A stretch of 64,000 bases of DNA from Lachnospiraceae bacterium (GCA_021153185.1 JAGKTY010000008.1:1-64000), one strand, 5' to 3'; numbered from the stretch's first letter, positions 43,612 to 52,438 are shown. Made by a program: numbers and translations. The notes: generated by a model from the letters alone, not told the origin.

Positions 43612-43649
43612 AACAAAACCACCCTATTATCTTTCTGATATTAGGGTGG
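43612..43649 (-). terminator. Terminator hairpin containing the ytvI ribosome binding site
   Basis: On the minus strand CCACCCTAATATC (43637-43649) pairs, with one mismatch, with GATAATAGGGTGG (43619-43631) and then TTTTGTT. The 3' arm supplies the AGGGTGG used by ytvI. Confidence 0.7.
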
Positions 43650-43728
43650 ACTAATTTTCTTATCCTATTCCGGTTGTCGTCTTTTTCTTGACCTATTTTG
43701 GCCTTTTTGACATCAACGCTTTTTAAAA

Positions 43729-44436
43729 TTATCCTGTCGCTTCCCACTCCGTCCGGAAAATCGGATTTTGGGGTGTTACCTCGCATACAACCTCTTTTTT
43801 TGTGCCCGGTTCCAGAAATGTCAGCTTACTTGCACACAGTGCTACATGTTTGACGCCATATGCTTCTGTCAATTTATTTGACATTTCGGAAGCATATTTC
43901 CGATCACCAATCAGTGACATACCCCGGCTTGCAAACTGTGCGCGGATTTGGTGAAACCGTCCTGTTTTCAAATGAATACGCACAAGCGCCAGATTCTCTT
44001 TTCTTTGCAGTACCTCATAGGTAAGCTCTGCACGTTTTCCTTCCTTTTCGGAGGTGATGACCGCACGTTTGTTGTCACTGTCTTTGCCTAGATAATCTAC
44101 CATTGTAATTGATTCCTTAATCGGTAAGTCCTTTGCCTCATCGACACAAACAACAGCCAGATATTCTTTTTGGCATATTTTATTTGCCCCGGATAGCTGA
44201 CTGCTGAGATTTGCTGCTGTATGTTTATTCTTCGCAAATACCAAAAGACCCTCCACCGGCTGGTCAAGTCTATGTACAAGTCCGACATACGGTATTTTCC
44301 CTTCCTTCCCGGCTAAATATGCCGTTACCTCACTGACTGCATCCTTTGCAAATGCATTTGCTGACTGCGTGGCAAATCCTGATGGTTTATAGACAATCAG
44401 ATACTCTTTTGTTTCTTCTATAATATCAATATTCAT
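43729..44436 (-). CDS. RluA family pseudouridine synthase
   Basis: A 235-residue pseudouridine synthase. The catalytic motif is VHRLDQPVEGLLVFAK, in which the Asp attacks the target uridine, and the C-terminal motif GRFHQIRAQFAS is present. No S4 domain precedes it. The target, in 23S rRNA or tRNA, is not predictable. The Shine-Dalgarno sequence is weak. It diverges from the zinc-ribbon gene. Confidence 0.92.
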   Translation of the reverse strand: MNIDIIEETKEYLIVYKPSGFATQSANAFAKDAVSEVTAYLAGKEGKIPYVGLVHRLDQPVEGLLVFAKNKHTAANLSSQLSGANKICQKEYLAVVCVDEAKDLPIKESITMVDYLGKDSDNKRAVITSEKEGKRAELTYEVLQRKENLALVRIHLKTGRFHQIRAQFASRGMSLIGDRKYASEMSNKLTEAYGVKHVALCASKLTFLEPGTKKEVVCEVTPQNPIFRTEWEATG

Positions 44437-44450
44437 GTTTTATATTCCCA

Positions 44451-44479
44451 TTGCAATTTTTTCGTTTTTTTTTTATAAT
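44451..44479 (+). promoter_or_regulatory. Promoter with T10 tract in the spacer
   Basis: TTGCAA (44451-44456), a 17-base spacer and TATAAT (44474-44479). The spacer ends in a run of ten T (44465-44474). Confidence 0.65.
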
Positions 44480-44527
44480 AATACGAAGAAATGGTAACGC
44501 TGTAAAGATTATTTTGAGGGGACTTTT

Positions 44528-44998
44528 ATGAGTAATATACCAAGTCGACTTGAACAAGTTCTTAGTTTAAACAAACCGATCAAATGTCCATACTGTGGGG
44601 GAAAGCTTTTTCAGGAGGCTACCGGATACTTCCGTTGTCACGACTGTAACGAAGTGACGCTGGATGACTACGGCAAAGTGCGGGAATTTCTGGAACAGAA
44701 CGGACCTACGCCATATCCGGTGATTTCCAATGTAACAGGTGTTAAAATGAGCACCATCACGATGCTTCTTGAACACGGTAAACTTGAGATTCCAAACGGT
44801 TCCAGCTATTATTTACAATGTAAGAGCTGTGGCTGCAGCCTCCGTTACGGGCAGTACTGCAGTTCTTGTGCCAAGGATGCGTTTAACCGGAATATGATTA
44901 ACGTTGAGGTCATCGGACAAAAGCCATCGCAGCCGCCTAAGACCGATTTGAATCCTGAGATGAAAGGAAAAATGCATTACATCGGAAAACGCCGATAA
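44528..44998 (+). CDS. Zinc-ribbon protein resembling flagellar-operon protein YvyF
   Basis: A 156-residue protein with an N-terminal zinc ribbon (CPYCGGKLF...FRCHDC, about 19-39), a middle helix-turn-helix-like segment (VREFLEQNGPTPYPVISNVTGVKMSTITMLLEHGKL, about 52-87) and a second Cys4 cluster (CKSCGCSL...CSSC, about 98-116). The order and wording recall the YvyF/TIGR03826 protein of flagellar operons, which affects the flagellar sigma-D circuit. No flagellar gene is nearby. GAGGGG precedes the ATG. It is monocistronic with a terminator. Function not known. Confidence 0.75.
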   Translation: MSNIPSRLEQVLSLNKPIKCPYCGGKLFQEATGYFRCHDCNEVTLDDYGKVREFLEQNGPTPYPVISNVTGVKMSTITMLLEHGKLEIPNGSSYYLQCKSCGCSLRYGQYCSSCAKDAFNRNMINVEVIGQKPSQPPKTDLNPEMKGKMHYIGKRR

Positions 44999-45002
44999 TT
45001 GC

Positions 45003-45042
45003 AAGAGGCTGTTCACGAATATCCGTGTACAGCCTCTTTTAT
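45003..45042. terminator. Terminator between zinc-ribbon gene and response regulator
   Basis: AAGAGGCTGT and ACAGCCTCTT pair across an inner CACG/CGTG, followed by TTTATT. It lies between convergent genes and its end touches the response regulator stop. Confidence 0.85.
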
Positions 45043-45731
45043 TATATCTTAAAGCGGTATCCTACACCCCAAATTGTCTCAATATACTGTGGTTTCGAAG
45101 AATCATACTCTATTTTTTCACGGATCTTTTTGATGTGCACCGTAACGGTCGCGATATCACCAATCGATTCCATATCCCATATTTCCCTAAACAGCTCTTC
45201 CTTGGAATATACATGATTCGGATTTTCCGCAAGGAAGGTCAAAAGGTCAAATTCCTTGGTTGTAAAGATTTTTTCTTCCCCGTTTAAATAAACACGGCGT
45301 GCCGTCTTATCAATCTTTAATCCTCGTATCTCAACAATATCATTGCTCTTTTGGTTGCTGCCGATGAGTCTGTCATATCTGGCAAGATGTGCTTTCACGC
45401 GCGCAACAAGCTCACTTGGACTAAATGGCTTCGTCATGTAATCATCCGCACCAAGTCCGAGACCCCTTACCTTATCTATATCATCCTTTTTTGCTGACAC
45501 GATGATGATCGGGATATTTTTCTCCTCACGTATCTTTTTGCAAATCTCAAATCCATCCATACCCGGGAGCATCAAATCCAGAATAATCAGATCAAAATCG
45601 CCATTCATGGCTTTCTCAAGGCCTGTATTTCCGTCTGCCGCAAGCTCCACCTCATACTGATCGATTTCCAAATAGTCTTTTTCTAACTCTGCAATCGCAA
45701 GTTCATCTTCTACAATTAAAATCTTACTCAT
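45042..45731 (-). CDS. OmpR-family response regulator
   Basis: A 229-residue regulator with receiver Asp in LIILDLMLPGMDG, Lys in MTKPFSP and a winged-helix DNA-binding domain (TTKEFDLLTFLAENP, IETIWGVGYRF). It lies downstream of its kinase, overlapping it by eight bases. The gene order kinase-then-regulator is less usual than the reverse and differs from the system at 20-22 kb. Confidence 0.94.
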   Translation of the reverse strand: MSKILIVEDELAIAELEKDYLEIDQYEVELAADGNTGLEKAMNGDFDLIILDLMLPGMDGFEICKKIREEKNIPIIIVSAKKDDIDKVRGLGLGADDYMTKPFSPSELVARVKAHLARYDRLIGSNQKSNDIVEIRGLKIDKTARRVYLNGEEKIFTTKEFDLLTFLAENPNHVYSKEELFREIWDMESIGDIATVTVHIKKIREKIEYDSSKPQYIETIWGVGYRFKI

Positions 45732-46881
45732 CGTTTTCTACCTCATACTTTCTAAGTACAAAATGGATACAGGTTCCTTCCCCTTCTTTGCTCGTCGCCC
45801 AAATGTATCCGCCATGATCTTCTATTATTTTCTTCACAATGGAAAGTCCGATTCCACTACCGCCCTGCTTGGAATTACGGGAGGCATCTGTTCTGTAAAA
45901 CCGTTCAAAAATGTTCGGAAGATCCTTTTGATTGATTCCTTTTCCGTTGTCCTCTATTTCGATGCGGATGGAATCAATCTCATCCAAAATACGAATCTCA
46001 ATAATCCCTTCCTCTTTGTCGAGGTATTTTACACTGTTTCCGATGATGTTGTTGATCACACGCCTCATCTGCTCAGGATCTGCAATGACCTGCGTCTGAG
46101 ACGGCACCAAATTCGTGAAATCCAACTTGATATTTTTCGATTCTAAGTCAAGTCCGACTTCCTCAACACAATCATTGAAATATTCCGCCACATTAATCTG
46201 GTGGAAATTGTACGGAATACGATTGGCATCGATATGGGAATAGACAGTCAGTTCGTTAATCAGCCTATCCATGTCATTTGCCTTATTATAAATGGTCTTG
46301 ATATAGCGGTCCATCTTTTCGGGCGTGTCCGCTACACCATCCATGATTCCTTCCACATAGCCTTTGATGGATGTAATCGGCGTTTTTAAATCGTGAGATA
46401 TATTGCTGACGAGCTCGCGGTTCTTTTTTTCATTATCGATCGTCTTTTCCATAGACTCTTTGAGCTTACGGCGCATGTCTTCATAATTGTGAAACACCTC
46501 ACCAACCTCACCGCTATAACAGTTGGTAATCTTGTAATCCATATCCCCTGCTGCGATGTGCTGCATCGCCGCATTCATCTCCCGCATCGGTTTTACAAGC
46601 CCCGTCTGGATAAATTGCTTCATCAAGATTGCAATCAGTATGAGAATAATGACGATCACAAGCATCATATCGCCCCAAAAATATCTCATGAATTTGCTTT
46701 CAACAATCATGGTAATCTGGGGGTCATCCAGCACTTCCATAAGAAATTTGCGGATTCCCATATTTGCTATCCATGTAAACAGCAGCGGCAATATAATCAT
46801 ACAAACACAGGAGATATATAGCTTTGTGGATAATTTACTGTTTTTAAATCGTTGCCATAAGGATCCTTTTGGTTTCTGCAA
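45724..46881 (-). CDS. Sensor histidine kinase with HAMP domain
   Basis: A 385-residue kinase. Two transmembrane segments (about 20-42 and 68-92) enclose a short external loop of about 25 residues. HAMP (about 92-145), HisKA with VSNISHDLKTPITS and HATPase_c with NIIGNSVKY, DNGKGI and GGSGIGLSI follow. I prefer TTG 46881, which has AAGGGGTG six bases upstream, over GTG 46890, which abuts the ribosome binding site. A very short sensor loop suggests it senses within the membrane or through a partner. Confidence 0.92.
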   Translation of the reverse strand: MQKPKGSLWQRFKNSKLSTKLYISCVCMIILPLLFTWIANMGIRKFLMEVLDDPQITMIVESKFMRYFWGDMMLVIVIILILIAILMKQFIQTGLVKPMREMNAAMQHIAAGDMDYKITNCYSGEVGEVFHNYEDMRRKLKESMEKTIDNEKKNRELVSNISHDLKTPITSIKGYVEGIMDGVADTPEKMDRYIKTIYNKANDMDRLINELTVYSHIDANRIPYNFHQINVAEYFNDCVEEVGLDLESKNIKLDFTNLVPSQTQVIADPEQMRRVINNIIGNSVKYLDKEEGIIEIRILDEIDSIRIEIEDNGKGINQKDLPNIFERFYRTDASRNSKQGGSGIGLSIVKKIIEDHGGYIWATSKEGEGTCIHFVLRKYEVENDE

Positions 46882-46985
46882 TGTCTTCACCCCTTCTGCT
46901 GTTTTTTATTGTAGCACATTCTTTGGAAAATACTATGGATTTCATAATTTCTTTATGGTTTTAAGAAAAAGTTTGGAAGTGATAC

Positions 46986-47012
46986 AAAAATAGCAGCCAG
47001 CAGGCTGCTATC
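46986..47012 (-). terminator. Terminator of ahcY
   Basis: TAGCAGCC (46991-46998) pairs with GGCTGCTA (47003-47010), with T5 on the minus strand. Confidence 0.88.
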
Positions 47013-47020
47013 CTTATCAT

Positions 47021-48259
47021 TTATCCGAATAAATATTTCTCCTGCTCCGGCGTCAGGACATCGATTTCCTTACCGAGGAATGCAAGCTTTCTCTTGGCTA
47101 CATCGACATCTACCTCATTTGGCACGTCGATTAGTTTTTCCGTAAGAGAATCTGCATTTTCTACTAAGTATTTTGCAGAAAGTGCCTGGATTGCAAAGCT
47201 CATGTCCATAATCTCTGCCGGATGTCCGTCACCACAGGCAAGATTTACAAGACGTCCTTCTCCAAGAACACATACCCATCTGCCGTTTGGCAGCTTGTAT
47301 CCCATGATGTTTTTGCGCATCTCCTTTGACTCTACTGCGATTTCGCGAAGTCTTGCCATATCGATCTCACAATCAAAGTGACCGGCATTACAAAGAATGG
47401 CGCCATCCTTTAATTCCATGAAGTCTTCTTCGTCGATTACCTTGTCACAGCCTGTAACGGTGACGAAGAAATCACCAAGCTTAGCTGCCTCTTTCATCGG
47501 CATGACATCAAATCCGTCCATAACGGCCTCAATTGCCTTAACCGGATCAATCTCTGTCACGATCACTCTTGCGCCAAGTCCTTTTGCACGCATCGCGGTA
47601 CCTTTTCCGCACCAGCCGTATCCGGCTACAACGACGATTTTGCCGGCTACGATCAGATTTGTCGTACGGTTGATTCCATCCCATACAGACTGGCCGGTAC
47701 CATAGCGGTTATCGAAGAAATGCTTACACATCGCATTGTTGACACGCACCATCGGGAACTTGAGTGTTCCGGCTTTAGCCATTGCTTCCAGTCTCAAAAT
47801 ACCTGTTGTTGTCTCCTCACAACCACCGATTACCTGCGGAATCAATTCTTTAAACTCTGTATGCATCATATGCACAAGGTCTCCACCGTCATCAATGATA
47901 ATGTTTGGCGCAACCTTTAATACCTCTCTGATATGATGGTTGTATTCTTCATCGGTGCAGTCATACCAGGCATGAACCTCAAGTCCTGCCTTCACAAGGG
48001 CTGCTGCCACATCATCCTGCGTGCTGAGTGGGTTAGAGCCTGTGACATACATATCCGCACCGCCTGCTTTTAACACCTTGCAAAGGTATGCTGTTTTTGC
48101 CTCCAAGTGCACGGAAAGTGCAATTTTCTTTCCGGCAAACGGTTTTGTTTTCTCAAACTCCGCCTCCAGCGTACGAAGAAGATCACAATTCCGTTTTACC
48201 CATTCAATTTTCTGCTCTCCTGACTCTGCCAGGTTAATGTCTCTGATTTCGCTGCTCAT
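47021..48259 (-). CDS. ahcY: Adenosylhomocysteinase
   Basis: Splits S-adenosylhomocysteine to homocysteine and adenosine, with NAD bound. The 412-residue protein belongs to the shorter class without the eukaryotic-type insertion, as in thermophiles and archaea. Motifs include SNPLSTQDDVAAAL, DDGGDLVH, EETTTGILRL, the NAD loop GYGWCGKGTA and CNAGHFDCEID. The archaeal members may prefer S-inosylhomocysteine; this cannot be decided here. GGGAGGAAC precedes the ATG. It lies 32 bases after a D-2-hydroxyacid dehydrogenase gene. Confidence 0.94.
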   Translation of the reverse strand: MSSEIRDINLAESGEQKIEWVKRNCDLLRTLEAEFEKTKPFAGKKIALSVHLEAKTAYLCKVLKAGGADMYVTGSNPLSTQDDVAAALVKAGLEVHAWYDCTDEEYNHHIREVLKVAPNIIIDDGGDLVHMMHTEFKELIPQVIGGCEETTTGILRLEAMAKAGTLKFPMVRVNNAMCKHFFDNRYGTGQSVWDGINRTTNLIVAGKIVVVAGYGWCGKGTAMRAKGLGARVIVTEIDPVKAIEAVMDGFDVMPMKEAAKLGDFFVTVTGCDKVIDEEDFMELKDGAILCNAGHFDCEIDMARLREIAVESKEMRKNIMGYKLPNGRWVCVLGEGRLVNLACGDGHPAEIMDMSFAIQALSAKYLVENADSLTEKLIDVPNEVDVDVAKRKLAFLGKEIDVLTPEQEKYLFG

Positions 48260-48291
48260 TTGTTCCTCCCATTTTTTACTTATGATTGCTT

Positions 48292-49251
48292 TTATTCATT
48301 TACAACATTTCTGTTTTTGCCATCTAAATATGCTTCAATATTCAAACAAACTTCATCCACAAGCCGCATCCTTGCTTCCGTGCTTGCCCATGCCATATGT
48401 GGCGTGATGATAAGTTTCGAACTGTCTTTGATTTGTCCGAGCGGATTGTCATCTGCAATCGGCTCTTTCTCGAGGACATCAAGTCCTGCTGCCGCAATCT
48501 CTCCCTCGGTAAGCGCTTTGTAAAGGTCTGTATTATTGACAACCGGTCCTCTTGCAACATTTAAGAGAATCGCTGTCTTTTTCATTTTTTTCATTGCACT
48601 GTAATCAATCAGATTCCTCGTCAAATCAGAAAGCGGACAATGTACAGAAACAAAATCAGCACGCTCCAATAGTTCATCTAAGCTAACTTTTTGGTATTCT
48701 GTCGTCGTATTTTTTCCTGTGACGGAATAATAAATAACCTTACAACCGAATCCTTCTGCAATTCTGGCCGCACATTTGCCGATATTGCCCATACCGACAA
48801 TGCCCCATGTTTTTCCGTCCAGCTCCACAAACGGCAGGTCAAAATTGGAAAACCGGTCCTGCGCACCATACGTACCGGATTTGACATACTCATCATAATG
48901 TCTTAAGTGCTCGAGTAAATAAAGTGCCATCGCAAAGGTGTGCTGTGCAACGGCTGCCGTCGAATAATTTTTGACGTTGCATACCTTGATGCCGCGTCCC
49001 CGGCAATATTCCAAATCCACATTGTCAAAGCCTGTTGCAAACTCGCAGATCAGTTTGACGTTGCTGCAATCCTTTAGTGTTTTTTCATTTAACGGTGCTT
49101 TGTTTGCGATGACAATATCCGCATCCCCTACATGCTCCGTTACCTGATGCTCGACGGTATTGCGATAATAGGTCACTTCCCCGTATTTCTCAAATCCGGT
49201 CACATCAATATCTGTGCCGACACTATTTCGTTCCAGTACAACAATTTTCAT
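48292..49251 (-). CDS. D-2-hydroxyacid dehydrogenase, NAD-dependent
   Basis: A 319-residue oxidoreductase that interconverts a 2-oxoacid and a D-2-hydroxyacid. The NAD-binding domain has GIVGMGNIGKCAARIAEGFGCK; catalytic Arg is in LLNVARGPVVNN, Glu in GLDVLEKEP and His in ITPHMAW. Hydroxypyruvate/glycerate or phenylpyruvate-type substrates are all possible. It is the first gene of a pair with ahcY. Confidence 0.9.
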   Translation of the reverse strand: MKIVVLERNSVGTDIDVTGFEKYGEVTYYRNTVEHQVTEHVGDADIVIANKAPLNEKTLKDCSNVKLICEFATGFDNVDLEYCRGRGIKVCNVKNYSTAAVAQHTFAMALYLLEHLRHYDEYVKSGTYGAQDRFSNFDLPFVELDGKTWGIVGMGNIGKCAARIAEGFGCKVIYYSVTGKNTTTEYQKVSLDELLERADFVSVHCPLSDLTRNLIDYSAMKKMKKTAILLNVARGPVVNNTDLYKALTEGEIAAAGLDVLEKEPIADDNPLGQIKDSSKLIITPHMAWASTEARMRLVDEVCLNIEAYLDGKNRNVVNE

Positions 49252-49333
49252 ATTTTGTCATCTCCCTTTGCTGTTTTGCCATACATAGAGGAATGTATTG
49301 TGCATATATTGTTATTCTATAATATAAGAACCC

Positions 49334-49362
49334 TTGAAATCAATAGAGATTTTCTGTATAAT
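49334..49362 (+). promoter_or_regulatory. Promoter of pgi
   Basis: TTGAAA (49334-49339), 17 bases and TATAAT (49357-49362), 74 bases ahead of the ATG. Confidence 0.75.
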
Positions 49363-49435
49363 TTTATTCGGTTGTATTACTATCTACCTTATAGTAATGC
49401 AAATTGTTCACTATTCAGAATTTAAGGAGGAACCT

Positions 49436-51022
49436 ATGATGGTAAATTGGAACAACTTAGATACATTAAACGCTTACAAAAGCCTTGCTGCCAAAAAAGA
49501 CAGCGTTGACTTAGTAACCGTTATGTCCGGCGAAAACGGTGCAAACCGTGCGAAAGCCTACAGCGTACCAATGGCTGGCGGCATGGTATTCAACTATGCG
49601 GCAAAAGCTGTTGATGATGCAGTATTAAAAAATCTTGCCGATCTTGCTACGGAGGCACAGCTTGTTGAAAAATTCGAAGCGCTTTACAATGGCGAAGTCG
49701 TAAACACCGGTGAGAAACGTCATGTACTTCATCATATGTGCCGTGGCCAGCTTGGCGAGGCTGTAAACGCTGATGGCGTTGACAAGAGAACTTTCTATAC
49801 AACGCAGCAGCAAAAAATTGCAGAATTTGCAAACAAAGTTCACGCAGGTGAAATCACAAATGCGGCCGGAGAGAAATTCACAACAGTTGTTCAGATCGGT
49901 ATCGGTGGTTCCGACTTAGGTCCTCGTGCGATTTATTTGGCACTCGAGAATTGGGCCAAAGTTAACAATACATTCAAAATGGAAGCAAAATTCATCAGCA
50001 ATGTCGATCCGGATGATGCTGCTGCAGTACTGGGTTCTATCGATGTAGCACATTCCCTTTTCGTACTTGTTTCAAAATCAGGTACAACACTTGAGACACT
50101 GACAAACGAGTCATTCGTAAAAGACGCTTTGGCAAAAGCAGGTCTTGACGCTTCCAAACATATGGTAGCAGTTACAAGTGAGACTTCTCCGCTTGCAAAG
50201 AGTTCTGATTACCTTGCTGCATTCTTCATGGATGATTACATCGGTGGTCGTTTCTCTTCTTCTTCAGCAGTTGGTGGTGCCGTTCTTTCTTTGGCATTCG
50301 GACCGGAAGTATTCGCACAGTTCTTAAACGGTGCAGCTGAGGCTGATAAACTTGCTGCAAACAAAGACATTACCAAAAACCCTGCATTACTTGATGCATT
50401 AATCGGTGTTTATGAGAGAAACGTACTTGGCTATCCATGCACAGCAGTACTTCCGTACTCTCAGGCACTTTCCCGTTTTCCGGCGCACTTACAGCAGCTC
50501 GATATGGAATCAAACGGCAAATCAGTGAATCGTTTCGGCGAGCCTATCAGCTATGTAACAGGACCAATCATCTTTGGTGAGCCTGGTACAAACGGACAGC
50601 ATTCCTTCTATCAGTTACTGCACCAGGGAACAGATATCGTTCCGCTTCAGTTCATCGGATTCAAAAACAGTCAGATTGGATCAGATGTCGTCATCGAAGA
50701 CAGCACAAGCCAGCAGAAATTATGCGCAAACGTCGCTGCTCAGATTATTGCATTTGCCTGCGGTAAAAAGGATGAAAACAACAACAAAAACTTTGCAGGC
50801 GGTCGTCCTTCAAGCATCATCATCGGTGACAAACTGACACCGGAAACAATTGGTGCACTTCTTTCACACTTTGAAAATAAAGTTATGTTCCAGGGCTTTG
50901 CATGGAATATCAACAGCTTTGACCAGGAAGGCGTTCAGCTCGGTAAAGTATTGGCAAAACGCGTTCTTGCACACGATACAGACGGAGCACTCAAGGTATT
51001 CAGTGATTTATTAAATATCTAA
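49436..51022 (+). CDS. pgi: Glucose-6-phosphate isomerase
   Basis: Glycolytic enzyme interconverting glucose-6-phosphate and fructose-6-phosphate. The 528-residue protein has the two phosphate-binding SIS regions with GIGGSDLGPR and SKSGTTLET, then GGRFSSSSAVGG, LDMESNGKS and EPGTNGQHSF. It is longer than the roughly 450-residue form usual in Firmicutes. ATG 49436 follows AAGGAGG; an in-frame extension upstream covers the promoter and is not coding. Codon choice is visibly restricted (many GCA, GTA and AAA codons), as in highly expressed genes. Confidence 0.96.
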   Translation: MMVNWNNLDTLNAYKSLAAKKDSVDLVTVMSGENGANRAKAYSVPMAGGMVFNYAAKAVDDAVLKNLADLATEAQLVEKFEALYNGEVVNTGEKRHVLHHMCRGQLGEAVNADGVDKRTFYTTQQQKIAEFANKVHAGEITNAAGEKFTTVVQIGIGGSDLGPRAIYLALENWAKVNNTFKMEAKFISNVDPDDAAAVLGSIDVAHSLFVLVSKSGTTLETLTNESFVKDALAKAGLDASKHMVAVTSETSPLAKSSDYLAAFFMDDYIGGRFSSSSAVGGAVLSLAFGPEVFAQFLNGAAEADKLAANKDITKNPALLDALIGVYERNVLGYPCTAVLPYSQALSRFPAHLQQLDMESNGKSVNRFGEPISYVTGPIIFGEPGTNGQHSFYQLLHQGTDIVPLQFIGFKNSQIGSDVVIEDSTSQQKLCANVAAQIIAFACGKKDENNNKNFAGGRPSSIIIGDKLTPETIGALLSHFENKVMFQGFAWNINSFDQEGVQLGKVLAKRVLAHDTDGALKVFSDLLNI

Positions 51023-51066
51023 ACGATTTTGAATTGTTACATTATTAGACAGAAAAGAGGGATTTT

Positions 51067-51312
51067 ATGCAGTATAGACCAACAGGTGTCTGTAGTTCAT
51101 TAATCGAAATCGAAACGGACGGCGATATCATCTCGTCTGTGGCATTTACAGGCGGTTGTAACGGTAACCTCCAGGGCATTTCCAGTCTCGTAAAAGGAAT
51201 GCAGATTGATGATGCGATTTCAAAATTAAAAGGAATACGCTGCGGTTTCAAAAACACATCCTGCCCGGATCAGCTTGCTATCGCACTCGAGCAAATCAAA
51301 AGTCAGGCGTAA
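51067..51312 (+). CDS. TSCPD domain protein (TIGR03905 family)
   Basis: An 81-residue protein, essentially a single TSCPD domain, similar to the C-terminal piece of B12-dependent ribonucleotide reductases. The signature NTSCPDQLAIAL closes the protein, and GGCNGNLQGISSLVKGM is typical of TIGR03905. The four cysteines could bind metal. GAGGG precedes the ATG. It sits 44 bases after pgi and 12 before murG, so all three may be co-transcribed. Function unknown. Confidence 0.9.
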   Translation: MQYRPTGVCSSLIEIETDGDIISSVAFTGGCNGNLQGISSLVKGMQIDDAISKLKGIRCGFKNTSCPDQLAIALEQIKSQA

Positions 51313-51324
51313 CGGGGGGATATC

Positions 51325-52395
51325 ATGAAAAAAATCGTACTTACCGGTGGAGGAACGGCAGGACATGTTACACCAAACATCGCACTCCTTCCTTCCCTTC
51401 AAAAAATGGGGTATGAAATATCCTATATCGGCTCTTATGAAGGCATCGAAAAGCGTCTGATTTCAGACTTTGCTATTCCTTATTACGGAATAGCGACCGG
51501 AAAGCTTCGCCGTTATTTTGACCCAAAGAATTTTTCTGACCCGTTTCGTGTGATGAAAGGCTTTGCCGAGGCACGTAAGTATCTCAAACAGATTAAACCC
51601 GATGTTGTCTTTTCAAAGGGCGGATTTGTTTCTGTTCCTGTAGTGCGTGCAGCAGCCAGTCTGAAAATACCGTGTATCATCCATGAATCAGACATGTCAC
51701 CGGGTCTCGCCAACAAGCTGTGTATTCCGGTTGCAACAAAGATATGTTGTAATTTTCCGGAGACCATGCAAAATCTACCGGCAGAGAAAGCGATACTAAC
51801 CGGTTCTCCGATTCGCGAAGAGCTGCGCATGGGCAATAAGATTGCCGGACTTGATTTCTGTGGTTTTTCAGCAAATAAACCGGTCATTATGGTCATCGGC
51901 GGCAGCCTCGGTGCAGCCAATGTGAACGCTTTCGTCAGAGAAGCGCTTCCTGATTTGTTAGAAGATTTTCAGGTCGTTCATCTTTGCGGCAAAGATAAAG
52001 TTGACAACTTACTTTTAAATACCAAAGGCTACAAACAGTTTGAATATATCAAGTCAGAATTGAAAGATTTGTTTGCAATGGCTGATATCGTCATCAGCCG
52101 AGCCGGTGCCAATGCAATTTGTGAGCTTTTGGCACTGCAAAAGCCGAATATTCTGATTCCGCTTTGCAACGGAAGCCGTGGCGACCAGATATTAAATGCG
52201 CATTCGTTTGAAGCGCAGGGCTACAGCATTGTACTTGAGGAGGATGATATTACAAAAGACCTTCTCGTTGAAAAAGTAAGAGAACTTTTCTGTAACCGAA
52301 CGCTCTATATTGATGCGATGAAGGAAAGCAAACAATTAGATGCCATTTCCTCAATTGTCAAAATCATTGATGATTGCGTCAAAACAGAAGATTGA
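51325..52395 (+). CDS. murG: Lipid II-forming GlcNAc transferase
   Basis: Membrane-associated glycosyltransferase that adds GlcNAc to lipid I, making lipid II. The 356-residue GT28 enzyme has GGGTAGHVTPNIAL at the N-terminus, SKGGFVSVPVV, HESDMSPGLAN, MVIGGSLGAANVN and SRAGANAICELL. GGGGGGA precedes the ATG. It is outside any dcw cluster, after pgi and the TSCPD gene, and ends in a strong terminator. Confidence 0.96.
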   Translation: MKKIVLTGGGTAGHVTPNIALLPSLQKMGYEISYIGSYEGIEKRLISDFAIPYYGIATGKLRRYFDPKNFSDPFRVMKGFAEARKYLKQIKPDVVFSKGGFVSVPVVRAAASLKIPCIIHESDMSPGLANKLCIPVATKICCNFPETMQNLPAEKAILTGSPIREELRMGNKIAGLDFCGFSANKPVIMVIGGSLGAANVNAFVREALPDLLEDFQVVHLCGKDKVDNLLLNTKGYKQFEYIKSELKDLFAMADIVISRAGANAICELLALQKPNILIPLCNGSRGDQILNAHSFEAQGYSIVLEEDDITKDLLVEKVRELFCNRTLYIDAMKESKQLDAISSIVKIIDDCVKTED

Positions 52396-52400
52396 TTTTC

Positions 52401-52438
52401 AAAGGGACGTTTCCTATCTTAGGGAGCGTCCCTTTTTT
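52401..52438 (+). terminator. Terminator of murG
   Basis: AAAGGGACG (52401-52409) pairs with CGTCCCTTT (52427-52435), followed by T-rich sequence. The rest of the 217-base gap to the next gene is AT-rich with no further structure that I can support. Confidence 0.9.

Noticed and set aside
49334..49435. Membrane-like N-terminal extension of Pgi
   Set aside because: It covers the pgi promoter and lacks a ribosome binding site, whereas AAGGAGG directs the start at 49436.
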